Shown in pieces: positions 7,940-15,916 of a DNA stretch of 64,000 nt (the stretch's first letter is position 1; the number at the start of each line of letters is the position of its first letter). The translations under genes and the position numbers were made by a program. Where the stretch lies: assembly GCF_001544455.2 (NCBI RefSeq), contig NZ_FCOC02000016.1, forward strand, positions 62,001-126,000, given 5' to 3'. Source of the DNA: Caballeronia sordidicola. Lineage in GTDB: Bacteria > Pseudomonadota > Gammaproteobacteria > Burkholderiales > Burkholderiaceae. The notes under the pieces were generated by a model. It saw nothing but the letters and a program-made list of their open reading frames with translations. It ran no database searches and was not told the origin of the DNA.

Positions 7940-9462
7940 CCGGCGCTTCGAGATGGGACGCGGACGTCCTCGTGCTCGGCGGCGGTCCCGCCGGAACCTG
8001 GGCCGCGCTGCATGCGGCGCGCGGCGGTGCGCGAGTCGTGCTTGCCGACAAGGGCTATTGCGGAACCTCGGGTGCGGCGGCGGCATCGAATAACAATGTC
8101 TGGTACGTCAGGGATCCTAAGTTGCAGGAGGCGGAGTTCGGTGCGCGTTTTGCGTCTGGCGGTGGACTGAGCGAACCCGGTTGGACCGCTGCATTGCTCG
8201 AAAGCGCCGTGGAGCAATTGCATTTTCTTGGCACGCTCGGCTATCCGTTTCCAAAGACCGAAACGGGAGATGTCAACTACGCGACCTTGCGCGGTCCCGA
8301 CTACATGCGCTTCATGCGGCTGCAGATCAAGCGCGCAGGCGTGCAGATTCTCGATCACAGTCCCATGCTTGGTCTGCTTGAACGGGACGGCTGCGTGACA
8401 GGCGCGCATGGCGTGTCGAGAGACGGCACACGATGGCAGGTCAACGCTTTCGCGACCGTGCTTGCAACGGGCGGGTGCGCGTTCATGAGCGGCGCGCTAG
8501 GCACGAATGTATGCACGGGCGACGGTCATCTTGCGGCCGGCGAGGTGGGGGCACGGTTCTCCGGCATGGAATTCTCGAATCAGTATGGACTCGCCGCGAG
8601 CCAGTCTTCCGTGACCAAGGGCCTGCCTTTCGTATGGAGCACCTATACGCGCGGGGACGGTACTGTCGTGCCGATTGTTGATGATGAACCGTTCGTATCG
8701 GTGGCGAGAGTGCTGGTGGACGAGCCCGTGTTCGCCGTATTCGATCGCGCAAACGCCGACATTCAGCGGTGGCTGCGAAGCGGCCAGGCCAATGCGTTTC
8801 TGCCGTTCGACCGCGCGGGCATCGATCCTTTTACGCAGCGCTTTCCGGTTGGTCTGCGGCTTGAAGGGACGGTGCGGGGGACAGGCGGAATCCGGTTGCG
8901 TGGACGGGATTGCGCCACCGACGTGCCGGGACTTTACGCGGCAGGAGACGCCGCATCACGCGAGACGGTGGTGGGCGGCCGTACCGGCGGCGGCTCGCCG
9001 AACTCGGCGTGGGCTATCGTGACTGGCAGCTGGGCGGGCACGGCGGCGAGCGAATTTGCACGACGGCAAGGGACGCGACGAGCCGGCACCCTCGCACGTG
9101 AAGAAGAGATTGCGCTCAGTCCAGTTGGCCCTTCGCGCGAGCTGATCGGCCAGCATGTCTTGTCGTTGCGCACGAATCTTTTTCGTAGCGCCGCGGTTCT
9201 TACGCCCGCGCTCAAGCTGCTCGACGACGCCTGGCATGAAACGAACGTCGAGGTCGGTACGCCCCATCTTGCCGAAGCTCGTTCGGCGCGTGCGATGCTA
9301 TACGTTGCACGCCTTGCTTACCGCAGCGCATTGCATCGCAGGGAGTCGCGCGCGCTACACCAGCGCGGTGATTATCCGGAGCGTTCGGATGCGATGCGTC
9401 ACCGGCTGGTTGTTGCTGGCATCGACTCATTCGAATTCAGCACCGACCCCGTCGCCACCTGA
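7936..9462 (+). CDS. FAD-dependent oxidoreductase (fumarate-reductase/AprA-like flavoprotein) in the tau operon
   Basis: This 508-residue protein starts with a dinucleotide-binding FAD motif, DVLVLGGGPAGTWAALHAARGG. It continues with TVLATGGCAF, GDGHLAAGEVGARFSGMEF and a C-terminal GLYAAGDAASRETVVGGRTGGGS, the pattern of the fumarate reductase/succinate dehydrogenase/APS reductase flavoprotein superfamily. No signal peptide is visible, so it is probably cytoplasmic. ATG at 7936 overlaps the tauC stop; an in-frame start 51 bp upstream would lie inside tauC and precede the FAD motif awkwardly. Twenty bases downstream begins a two-cluster ferredoxin, probably its electron partner. The substrate is unknown. 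Context suggests it processes a sulfonate or sulfur intermediate in place of TauD. Confidence 0.85.
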   Translation: MTGASRWDADVLVLGGGPAGTWAALHAARGGARVVLADKGYCGTSGAAAASNNNVWYVRDPKLQEAEFGARFASGGGLSEPGWTAALLESAVEQLHFLGTLGYPFPKTETGDVNYATLRGPDYMRFMRLQIKRAGVQILDHSPMLGLLERDGCVTGAHGVSRDGTRWQVNAFATVLATGGCAFMSGALGTNVCTGDGHLAAGEVGARFSGMEFSNQYGLAASQSSVTKGLPFVWSTYTRGDGTVVPIVDDEPFVSVARVLVDEPVFAVFDRANADIQRWLRSGQANAFLPFDRAGIDPFTQRFPVGLRLEGTVRGTGGIRLRGRDCATDVPGLYAAGDAASRETVVGGRTGGGSPNSAWAIVTGSWAGTAASEFARRQGTRRAGTLAREEEIALSPVGPSRELIGQHVLSLRTNLFRSAAVLTPALKLLDDAWHETNVEVGTPHLAEARSARAMLYVARLAYRSALHRRESRALHQRGDYPERSDAMRHRLVVAGIDSFEFSTDPVAT

Positions 9463-9482
9463 ACCCGGAAAGGAGAGCGGTC

Positions 9483-9815
9483 TTGATCGAACTGATCAGC
9501 GAGGCGCGCTGCACGTCGTGCAATCGCTGCGTGGAAGTGTGCCCGACCCAGGTCTTCGACGCAGTCGATGGCAGCATTCCCGTGATCACGCGGCCGGATC
9601 AGTGCCAAACCTGTTTCATGTGCGAACTGTACTGTCCGGCCGACGCCATGTACGTCGATCCGAACGCGGACGCTCATGTGGCGATATCGGAAGAAGCGTT
9701 GATTTCGCGAGGAATCCTGGGCGGTTATGCGCGGGCGCTCGGCTGGAAGAAAGCGCGGGCGGCGGGAACGGAAAACGACCAGACGCACAAGCTTTTCGAA
9801 TTGGGCGTGACGTGA
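9483..9815 (+). CDS. 2[4Fe-4S] ferredoxin-like protein, partner of the tau-operon flavoprotein
   Basis: This 110-residue protein has two cysteine clusters, C-TSC-NRC-VEVCP (about residues 10-20) and C-QTC-FMC-ELYCP (about 41-52), each with the C-x2-C-x2-C-x3-CP spacing of [4Fe-4S] ferredoxins. The C-terminal half (SRGILGGYARALGWKKARA) has no cysteines. It starts with TTG at 9483, preceded by a strong ribosome-binding site (GGAAAGGAGAG); no better ATG exists. The arrangement resembles AprA-AprB, in which a small iron-sulfur subunit serves a flavoprotein. Here both are shorter, so it is likely a distinct enzyme. Confidence 0.88.
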   Translation: MIELISEARCTSCNRCVEVCPTQVFDAVDGSIPVITRPDQCQTCFMCELYCPADAMYVDPNADAHVAISEEALISRGILGGYARALGWKKARAAGTENDQTHKLFELGVT

Positions 9816-9867
9816 AAACGGGCGGCTTATGTATAGTTCGGATATCGAACTATTAAAAAATCCAGCT

Positions 9868-10200
9868 TCACCACTTTATGAAAACGGGCGCAGGGAAATA
9901 TCGAGGTAGCCAAGACAAGAGAAATGGCGATGGACACCACTTGTCGTACAACATGTAACGGTGCGGACAGGCTTCTGGTTTGTCTAAAGTTAACGCAACG
10001 ACATCGCCTTTGCAAAAATCCTTACCCTTCATTCGAAAGCAAACAGTAATATTATCGGCGTTGCGTACATTGCTGTTTCCTGTATGGAACTGGGGTATGC
10101 CGACCAGAAAATCGAAGTTGGATACATTTTCGACGCACTTGCCCGTTAAAGCCGGCAAGAAAAGCTTATGTCCGCACACACCGGATAACTGGCCAGCCAC
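9868..10200 (-). CDS. possible small Cys-rich hypothetical protein
   Basis: This minus-strand frame encodes about 110 residues with seven cysteines and ordinary protein composition (NFDFLVGIPQFHTGNSN, GKDFCKGDVVALTLDK). I do not recognise it. The open frame extends to a TTG at 10257, but GTG at 10200 follows a GGGGAG stretch and is the more credible start. No signal peptide is evident. Base composition is more AT-rich than the neighbours, suggesting acquisition or relaxed selection. It lies inside the 569 bp gap between the ferredoxin and HU genes, which otherwise shows nothing. It could be a decayed gene; the opposite strand gives no convincing protein. Confidence 0.35.
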   Translation of the reverse strand: MAGQLSGVCGHKLFLPALTGKCVENVSNFDFLVGIPQFHTGNSNVRNADNITVCFRMKGKDFCKGDVVALTLDKPEACPHRYMLYDKWCPSPFLLSWLPRYFPAPVFIKW

Positions 10201-10384
10201 GCAACGCTGTCTCCCCTGACACGGCGATGCTGTCGAATGGTCCCCGGCGCAGTGCAACCGGCCCGGATCGCCTGCCCTATCAGGGAGAAACTGATTTGCC
10301 TATGGCCGCCGCCTCCGGTAAGGTGACGCTTCCACCGTGCGCTCGCATGGGCAGTGAGTCGTACCAATCCTAGAGAAAACAGAA

Positions 10385-10660
10385 ATGAACAAGCAAGAAC
10401 TCGTTGACGCCGTTGCGTCCGCTACTGGCACCAGCAAGGCCGCCGCCGCCGAGGCTATCGATGCATTTATCTCCACCGTGACCCAAGCGGTTGTCAGCGG
10501 CGAGAGCGTTCAATTCGTTGGCTTCGGCACGTTCAGCACAGGTCAACGCGCTGCGCGCACGGGCCGCAATCCGAAGACCGGCGACACCATCCAGATCGCC
10601 GCAGCCAAAACAGTCAAGTTTACCGCCGGTAAAGCGTTCAAGGACTTGGTGAACCAGTAA
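10385..10660 (+). CDS. HU-family nucleoid-associated protein
   Basis: This 91-residue histone-like DNA-binding protein begins MNKQELVDAVASATGTSKAAAAEAI and carries the signature GFGTFSTGQRAARTGRNPKTG with the DNA-intercalating NPxTG turn of the beta arm. It forms dimers that bend DNA in the nucleoid. The start follows an AGAGAAAACAGAA leader, and a GC-rich hairpin lies about 75 bp after the stop. It is one of the HU paralogues common in Burkholderiaceae, monocistronic here. I cannot tell whether it is the main hupB or an accessory copy. Confidence 0.95.
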   Translation: MNKQELVDAVASATGTSKAAAAEAIDAFISTVTQAVVSGESVQFVGFGTFSTGQRAARTGRNPKTGDTIQIAAAKTVKFTAGKAFKDLVNQ

Positions 10661-10730
10661 GACTGGCCGGGATATCCTGCTGCGCGTTCTCGCATCAGGA
10701 CGTGGCCGAGCGCCGTGCCGGTGCTCATCG

Positions 10731-10763
10731 AACGGGCCGGATCCGTCAGCGATCCGGCCGTTT
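10731..10763 (+). terminator. putative intrinsic terminator after the HU gene
   Basis: GGCCGGATC (10735-10743) and GATCCGGCC (10751-10759) form a perfect 9 bp stem with a 7 nt loop. AAC/GTT extends the stem around a bulged G, and a short GTTTC follows. The T-run is short, so termination may be partial. The rest of the 303 bp gap to 10963 holds only an AT-rich possible promoter (TATAAC near 10924). Confidence 0.55.
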
Positions 10764-10963
10764 CAAACATCGCCGCCAGGCATGGGCTTGAATCAGCTGG
10801 CGATGTCCTCGACCCACTAGAAACGCCGGTTGCACGCATGCGTGCTCGATGGTTGCAAAGGGTCGTGGGTTCAGCGCGCGCCGCTTTCGTCAATAAGGTG
10901 TGTTTCTCGATCCAAAGTTTTCATATAACATGCAAACCGGATAATTGAGATAAGCGAACGTCG

Positions 10964-11713
10964 TTGACCAAGGCCCTTACCCTCACGCATCAGGTCGCGC
11001 AGCAACTGACCCGAGATATTGGCGACGGTATCTATCCTGTCGGGACGAAGCTTCCGTCAGGCAAGGATCTCGCGATCCGCTTCGGCGTGAGCCAGTCGGT
11101 GATTCGCGAGGTCACGGAACGTTTGCGCGCTCACGGTCTTATCGATAGCAGGCAGGGTGCGGGCTGTACGGTCACGGCGCGTACTCAAAGTGGCGGCTTT
11201 CGGGTTCCATCAGCGCTGGGCAACGACCGCGCGGATTTAAGCGCGGTCTACGAACTGCGGCTGGATCTGGAAGGCGCTTCCGCGGCGCTCGCTGCGGCGC
11301 GGCGCACCACTGCGGACATCGAGGCACTGGAAAGCATTTTGAAATCCCTCGCCGATAACCTCTACACGCCGGAATCGGCGGTCGAGCTGGATATAGCGTT
11401 TCATGTGGCCATTGCTCATGCCACGCATAACCGCTACTACGTGGACCTGCTGCAATACCTGAATCTGCAGATCCGGCAGGCGGTGCAAACGGCGCGCACG
11501 CATTCGCTCACGCGCGAGCGGCTGCCGGACGACGTGCATCGCGAGCATGTCCTCATCTTCGAAGCGATTTGCGCTGGCGACCCGCTAGCTGCCCGCGCCG
11601 CTGCAACGTCGCATTTGCAAAACGCCGCGGCGCGCCTCAACCTTGTCATCCCCGATCGCGACACGTTTCGTGAAACGTTATCCGGCGGATTGACTTCACC
11701 TTTCGCCCACTAA
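10964..11713 (+). CDS. FadR/GntR-family regulator with FCD domain
   Basis: This 249-residue regulator has an N-terminal winged helix (LTHQVAQQLTRDIGDGIYPVGTKLPS, then RFGVSQSVIREVTERLRAHGLIDSRQGAG) and a C-terminal helical FCD ligand domain (about 85-230) with metal-binding-type residues D and H in ELDIAFHVAIAHATHN. It starts with TTG at 10964. It lies 3 bp before an FAD-linked hydroxyacid dehydrogenase gene, so it probably regulates that gene and senses its hydroxyacid substrate. This is a common arrangement for LldR/GlcC-type regulators. The exact ligand is unknown. Confidence 0.92.
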   Translation: MTKALTLTHQVAQQLTRDIGDGIYPVGTKLPSGKDLAIRFGVSQSVIREVTERLRAHGLIDSRQGAGCTVTARTQSGGFRVPSALGNDRADLSAVYELRLDLEGASAALAAARRTTADIEALESILKSLADNLYTPESAVELDIAFHVAIAHATHNRYYVDLLQYLNLQIRQAVQTARTHSLTRERLPDDVHREHVLIFEAICAGDPLAARAAATSHLQNAAARLNLVIPDRDTFRETLSGGLTSPFAH

Positions 11714-11716
11714 TAG

Positions 11717-13129
11717 ATGACCGATCTCTCTTTCGCCCAACGTCTCGCTGACACGCTCGGAACCGACGCGGTCAGCACGTCCGCCGATGAAATCGAGCCG
11801 TGGCTCTCGGACTGGCGCGGCATGTACAAAGGCAAGGCGCAGGCGGTCGTGCGCCCATCCACGACTGACGAAGTTGCAGCGTGCCTGGCGCTGTGTTCGG
11901 ACGCACGCGTCCCGGTCGTGCCGCGCGGTGGCAATACCGGTTTGTGCGGAGCCGCCACGCCCGATGCCAGCCCGAACAACGTGATCCTGAGCCTTGATCG
12001 CATGCATGCGATTCGCAGCATCGATACGACTGGCAACACGATGGTTGCCGAAGCCGGTTGTATTCTCGGCAATCTGCGGCGCGCCGCTGAGGAACAGCAC
12101 CGGCTGCTGCCGCTCAGTCTCGCGGCTGAAGACTCGTGTCAACTGGGCGGCAATCTTTCGACCAATGCAGGCGGCGTCAATGTCGTGCGCTACGGCATGA
12201 CGCGTGAACTCGCGCTCGGCCTCGAAGCCGTGCTGCCGAACGGCGAGATATTTCATGGACTGCGCACGCTGCGCAAGGACAACACTGGCTACGACCTGAA
12301 GCAATTGATGATCGGCGCGGAGGGGACGCTCGGGATCATAACGGCCGCCGCGCTGCGTCTGTATCCGCGTAACGACGTACGTGTGGTTGTGTTGGCCGCC
12401 GTGAATTCGGCGCAGCAGGCGCTGGAACTGTTCGAGCTCTTGTTCGAGCGCGGCGGCCCGCGCATGCAGGCGTTCGAGTTCTTCACGGCGGAATGTCTCG
12501 ATCTGGTGCTTGCACACGTGGAAGGCATGCGCGCGCCGTTTGCCGAGCGTCATCCGGCTTACGTACTGATCGAACTGGCGGACACTGTCGATGAAACCGC
12601 CTTGCGTGCACTCGTTGAGACCGTCATTGGCGAAGCACTCGAACGCGAGCTCTGCACCGATGCTGCGGTATCCGAATCAATTGCGCAAGTGAACAGCATG
12701 TGGCGATTGCGCGAGGAGATCTCCGAAGCGCAACGCGCCGATGGACCGCATGTGAAGCACGATGTGTCGTTGCCGATCGAAGCCATTCCGGCCTTCCTTG
12801 AGACTGCGGGTGAGCGCGTGGAGAAGCATCATGCAGGTGTGCGATTGATTGTTTTCGGTCATTTCGGCGATGGCAACCTGCACTACAACCTCTCGCGTCC
12901 ATCCGGCGCGCCACGCGATTTCTTCGCACAACATGGCGAAGGGCTTACCGCCGAAGTGCTGGATGAAGTCGCACGCTATGGCGGCAGCATCAGCGCGGAA
13001 CATGGCATCGGACAACTCAAGCGCGACTATTTCAGCCGCTATAAAGACCCGCTGGAAATCCGGCTCATGAGAGAAATCCGTAAGGTATTCGATCCGCACG
13101 GCATCATGAATCCGGGCAAGATTTTCTGA
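11717..13129 (+). CDS. FAD-binding oxidoreductase, D-2-hydroxyacid dehydrogenase (GlcD/Dld/D2HGDH type)
   Basis: This 470-residue enzyme of the vanillyl-alcohol-oxidase flavoprotein fold has an N-terminal PP-loop FAD domain (VVRPSTTDEVAACLALCSDARVPVVPRGGNTGLCGAATPD, then LSTNAGGVNVVRYGMTRELALGLEAVLPNG). The C-terminal domain carries VFGHFGDGNLHYN and ISAEHGIGQLKRD, histidines and glutamate typical of the D-lactate/D-2-hydroxyglutarate dehydrogenase group. It oxidises a D-2-hydroxyacid to the 2-oxoacid. It is coupled to the FCD regulator just upstream. The substrate cannot be fixed from sequence. Confidence 0.92.
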   Translation: MTDLSFAQRLADTLGTDAVSTSADEIEPWLSDWRGMYKGKAQAVVRPSTTDEVAACLALCSDARVPVVPRGGNTGLCGAATPDASPNNVILSLDRMHAIRSIDTTGNTMVAEAGCILGNLRRAAEEQHRLLPLSLAAEDSCQLGGNLSTNAGGVNVVRYGMTRELALGLEAVLPNGEIFHGLRTLRKDNTGYDLKQLMIGAEGTLGIITAAALRLYPRNDVRVVVLAAVNSAQQALELFELLFERGGPRMQAFEFFTAECLDLVLAHVEGMRAPFAERHPAYVLIELADTVDETALRALVETVIGEALERELCTDAAVSESIAQVNSMWRLREEISEAQRADGPHVKHDVSLPIEAIPAFLETAGERVEKHHAGVRLIVFGHFGDGNLHYNLSRPSGAPRDFFAQHGEGLTAEVLDEVARYGGSISAEHGIGQLKRDYFSRYKDPLEIRLMREIRKVFDPHGIMNPGKIF

Positions 13130-13147
13130 ACGCGCAAATTTCCCTGC

Positions 13148-14167
13148 TTATCGCGACTGTCCGCCAAAGCGCATCAATGCAATAAAGAATGTGCCGCCGA
13201 GCAATGCGGTCACCACGCCTATGGGAAGGTCCTCAGGGGCAATAAGCGTGCGCGCGGCGACATCGGCCCATATCAGCAGGATCGCGCCGGCGAGCGCGGA
13301 AACCGGCAGCAAGCGCCCGTGCTCGGCGCCCGCCAGCGGACGGCACACGTGCGGCGTAACCAGTCCGACAAAACCTATTGCGCCGCTCACCGCGACCATC
13401 GCGCCCGTGACGAGTGCGCTGACCAGGAAGATTTCCCAGCGCATCTTGCTTACCGGAACGCCCAGCGATACCGCCGCCAGGTCGCCGGTCATCAGCGCGT
13501 TGAGTTCGCGCCGGCGCGCGAGCAGCAAAATGCCGCCGAAGAGCGCCATGGATGCAGGCACGCCGAGCAGGCTCCAGCGCGCAAGGCCTACGCCGCCCAG
13601 CGTCCAGAACAGGATGGACGACGCCGCGCGCTGGTCGCCGAGATAGAGCAGCAGGTTGGCGCCCGCGAGCATCACAAACGATACGGCAACCCCTGAGAGC
13701 AACAGCCGGTCGGAGTCAAGCCGTCCCTGGCGATGAGCCAATGCAATGACCATCGCGGTTGCGAGCAGCGCGCCCAGGAACGCCATGATCGACAGCGTGA
13801 ACGGGCCAAAGATGGCGCCGAGAAACAGTGTTGCGGCCACCGCGCCGAGCGTCGCGCCTGAACTGACGCCGAGCAGATGAGGATCGGCGAGGCGGTTTGC
13901 CGTGACGGCCTGCAGCGCGACGCCGACCATCGCGAGCGCTGCGCCCACGATGCCCGCGAGCAGCACGCGCGGCAGGCGGATCAGCCAGACGATGGTATCG
14001 AGCGACGCGTTCCAGTCACCCGGCTCGTGCAACAGATGCGCGGCCACGATACGCGCGGTCAGACGTGGCGCTATCGACGTGGGACCAAAGCCGGTTGCAA
14101 GCACGACCGATACCGGAAGCACCACGCCGAGGCTTGCGACGATTACAGCCGGAGCGGCGCGCTTCAC
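13148..14167 (-). CDS. btuC: cobalamin (Fe-siderophore type) ABC transporter permease
   Basis: This 339-residue FecCD/BtuC-family permease has about ten membrane helices. Family segments include LPRVLLAGIVGAALAMVGVALQ near residue 60, NRLADPHLLGVSSGATLGA, and a conserved GFVGLVTPHVCRPLAGAEH near 260. It starts with GTG at 14167, which overlaps the stop of the binding-protein gene. The open frame continues 78 codons upstream, but that would sit within the preceding gene. It is the last gene of the riboswitch-controlled operon, so the substrate is most probably vitamin B12 or a corrinoid rather than an iron chelate. Confidence 0.9.
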   Translation of the reverse strand: MKRAAPAVIVASLGVVLPVSVVLATGFGPTSIAPRLTARIVAAHLLHEPGDWNASLDTIVWLIRLPRVLLAGIVGAALAMVGVALQAVTANRLADPHLLGVSSGATLGAVAATLFLGAIFGPFTLSIMAFLGALLATAMVIALAHRQGRLDSDRLLLSGVAVSFVMLAGANLLLYLGDQRAASSILFWTLGGVGLARWSLLGVPASMALFGGILLLARRRELNALMTGDLAAVSLGVPVSKMRWEIFLVSALVTGAMVAVSGAIGFVGLVTPHVCRPLAGAEHGRLLPVSALAGAILLIWADVAARTLIAPEDLPIGVVTALLGGTFFIALMRFGGQSR

Positions 14168-15126
14168 TGCGCGAACGCCTTCGGATGGAGCGCATGTGCA
14201 ATCGTCTCCACGGCGGCGACGTTGCGAATGCCCGGCGTGGCGCTGTCGTATGGAATCACGATGAAACGCCGGTCGCGGATTGCATCGAGATTGCGCAAGG
14301 CAGGTTGATCGAGCAGGAACTGAATCTTTTGCGCAGCCGTTACCGCGCCATAATCGACAATCACGATCGCTTGCGGATTGCGCGCCACGACGCTTTCCCA
14401 ACTCACGCGGGTCCAGCTTTGCTGCACGTCGTCCATCACATTGCGCCCACCCGCAGCCTTGATCAATGCGGTTGGCATCGCAAGGCCGCCTGCGGTGAAG
14501 GGCTTGTCCTCGCCGCTGTCATAAACGAAGACGCGCGGCGGCGCGGCGTTATTCCCAATGCGCCGCGTCACCATCGCGAGCCGCTTCTGCATGTCGTCCA
14601 TCAGCATCGACGCTTGGGCGTCTGCGTCGAAGATGCGTCCCAGGTTACGCAGATCGTCATAGACGTCATTGAAGGTAGCGGCGGGACGAGGCATGACATG
14701 CGCGCACGATTCGCTCAGTTCATACACGGCAATGTGCAGCGGCGCGAGTGTCGCCGGCGTCACGGGGCCGCCGACCTGCATGCCGTAGTTCCATCCGGCG
14801 AAATAGAAGTCGACGCCCGCATTGACCAGCACTTCAACCGATGGATATTGCCGCGCGAGTTCCGGCACGCCCTTCAGTTGAGCGCGCAAGGCTTCGTTGC
14901 CTGTGCTCCAGCCGCTGACGCCGGTATAACCCGCCATGCGAGACTTCAGGCCCAATGCAAGCATCATCTCCGTGAGATTGACATCGTTGCTGACTGCGTG
15001 TTCGGGCGCATGCTGGAACACGACTTCGCGGTTGCAGCTTTGAACCGTGACCGGATAATGCCCCGCGCGTGCTTCCGAACTGACCAGCAGCAGCGCCAAC
15101 AACGCAGTCGTGAAAGGTTTGATCAT
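14164..15126 (-). CDS. btuF: periplasmic cobalamin-binding protein of the B12 ABC transporter
   Basis: This 320-residue periplasmic binding protein has a signal peptide (MIKPFTTALLALLLVSSEARA-GHY) and a TroA/BtuF-type fold. Segments visible are RVFVYDSGEDKPFTAGG, ALIKAAGGRNVMDDV and ARNPQAIVIVDYG, separated by a long helix as in class III binding proteins. ATG at 15126 overlaps the ATPase stop and gives the signal peptide; the open frame runs 54 codons upstream without a sensible N-terminus. The operon's riboswitch supports cobalamin as ligand, but family sequence alone would also allow a siderophore. Confidence 0.88.
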   Translation of the reverse strand: MIKPFTTALLALLLVSSEARAGHYPVTVQSCNREVVFQHAPEHAVSNDVNLTEMMLALGLKSRMAGYTGVSGWSTGNEALRAQLKGVPELARQYPSVEVLVNAGVDFYFAGWNYGMQVGGPVTPATLAPLHIAVYELSESCAHVMPRPAATFNDVYDDLRNLGRIFDADAQASMLMDDMQKRLAMVTRRIGNNAAPPRVFVYDSGEDKPFTAGGLAMPTALIKAAGGRNVMDDVQQSWTRVSWESVVARNPQAIVIVDYGAVTAAQKIQFLLDQPALRNLDAIRDRRFIVIPYDSATPGIRNVAAVETIAHALHPKAFAQ

Positions 15127-15914
15127 GTCGAGTGAATGAGGGTGATGCGAGGGCATCGTGAAACGGGATGAAGGTCCACGATGGCATCGACATTGAATAC
15201 GGCCTTCAACATGGCAGGCGTCAGCACGTCGTGCGGCTTGCCGTGCGTGACGATCGCGCCATTCGCGATCACATATAACCGGTCGCAAAAAGCCGCGGCA
15301 AGATTCAGGTCGTGAATGGTGGCGAGCGTAGTGACGTTCTGATTCTTGACGAGCTTGAGCAACTCGATTTGATGGCGCAGATCCAGATGGTTCGTGGGTT
15401 CATCGAGCATCAGCACCGTTGGGCGCTGCACCAGCGCGCGCGCCAGCAATGCACGCTGTTTCTCGCCGCCCGAGAGCGAAGCGAACGCGCGTTCCCGTGC
15501 GCTCCACAGATCGACATCGCGCAACGCGCCTTCAACAATGCGTGCGTCCTCAGGCGTGGCACCGTCGAGCAGACGCTTGTGCGGCGTGCGCCCCATGCGC
15601 GCTATCTGTTCGACCGTCAGGCCGAAATCATCGGGCAGTTCCTGCAGCAACACGGCAATACGCTGCGCGGCCCATCGCGGCGACGCGCCCCAAACATCGG
15701 TCTGATCGAGCGACACCGAGCCTTCATGCGGCTTCGAAAAGCGAAATGCGCAGCGCAGCAAGCTGGTCTTGCCGCTCCCATTCGGACCGATCAGGCCGAC
15801 GAATTCCCCGGCCTCCACATCCAGCGTGATCTCGCGCAGCAAGTGCGCCTGGTGGTGCTGCTCGCGTTCGGCGGGAGACCAGCTTAGATGATCGACGTGA
15901 AGTCCGCAGGACAT
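15123..15914 (-). CDS. btuD: cobalamin ABC transporter ATP-binding protein
   Basis: This 263-residue ABC ATPase of the FecE/BtuD group has Walker A GPNGSGKTS, Q-loop VLLQELPDDFGL, signature LSGGEKQRALLARAL, Walker B TVLMLDEPTNHLD and H-loop LATIHDLNLAA. The start at 15914 (MSCGLHVDHLSW) is 2 bp after the receptor stop; the longer frame overlaps the receptor gene. It energises the permease at the inner membrane. Gene order receptor-ATPase-binding protein-permease with overlapping ends indicates one transcript. Confidence 0.92.
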   Translation of the reverse strand: MSCGLHVDHLSWSPAEREQHHQAHLLREITLDVEAGEFVGLIGPNGSGKTSLLRCAFRFSKPHEGSVSLDQTDVWGASPRWAAQRIAVLLQELPDDFGLTVEQIARMGRTPHKRLLDGATPEDARIVEGALRDVDLWSARERAFASLSGGEKQRALLARALVQRPTVLMLDEPTNHLDLRHQIELLKLVKNQNVTTLATIHDLNLAAAFCDRLYVIANGAIVTHGKPHDVLTPAMLKAVFNVDAIVDLHPVSRCPRITLIHST

Positions 15915-15916
15915 GA

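Noticed and set aside
6860..8086. 408-codon minus-strand frame across tauB, tauC and the flavoprotein start
   Set aside because: Extremely Arg/His-rich and antisense to three clear genes; no recognisable domain.
14168..14401. 78-codon N-terminal extension of the B12 permease frame
   Set aside because: It lies inside the binding-protein gene and has Arg/Cys-rich shadow composition; GTG at 14167 overlapping the upstream stop is a normal coupled start.
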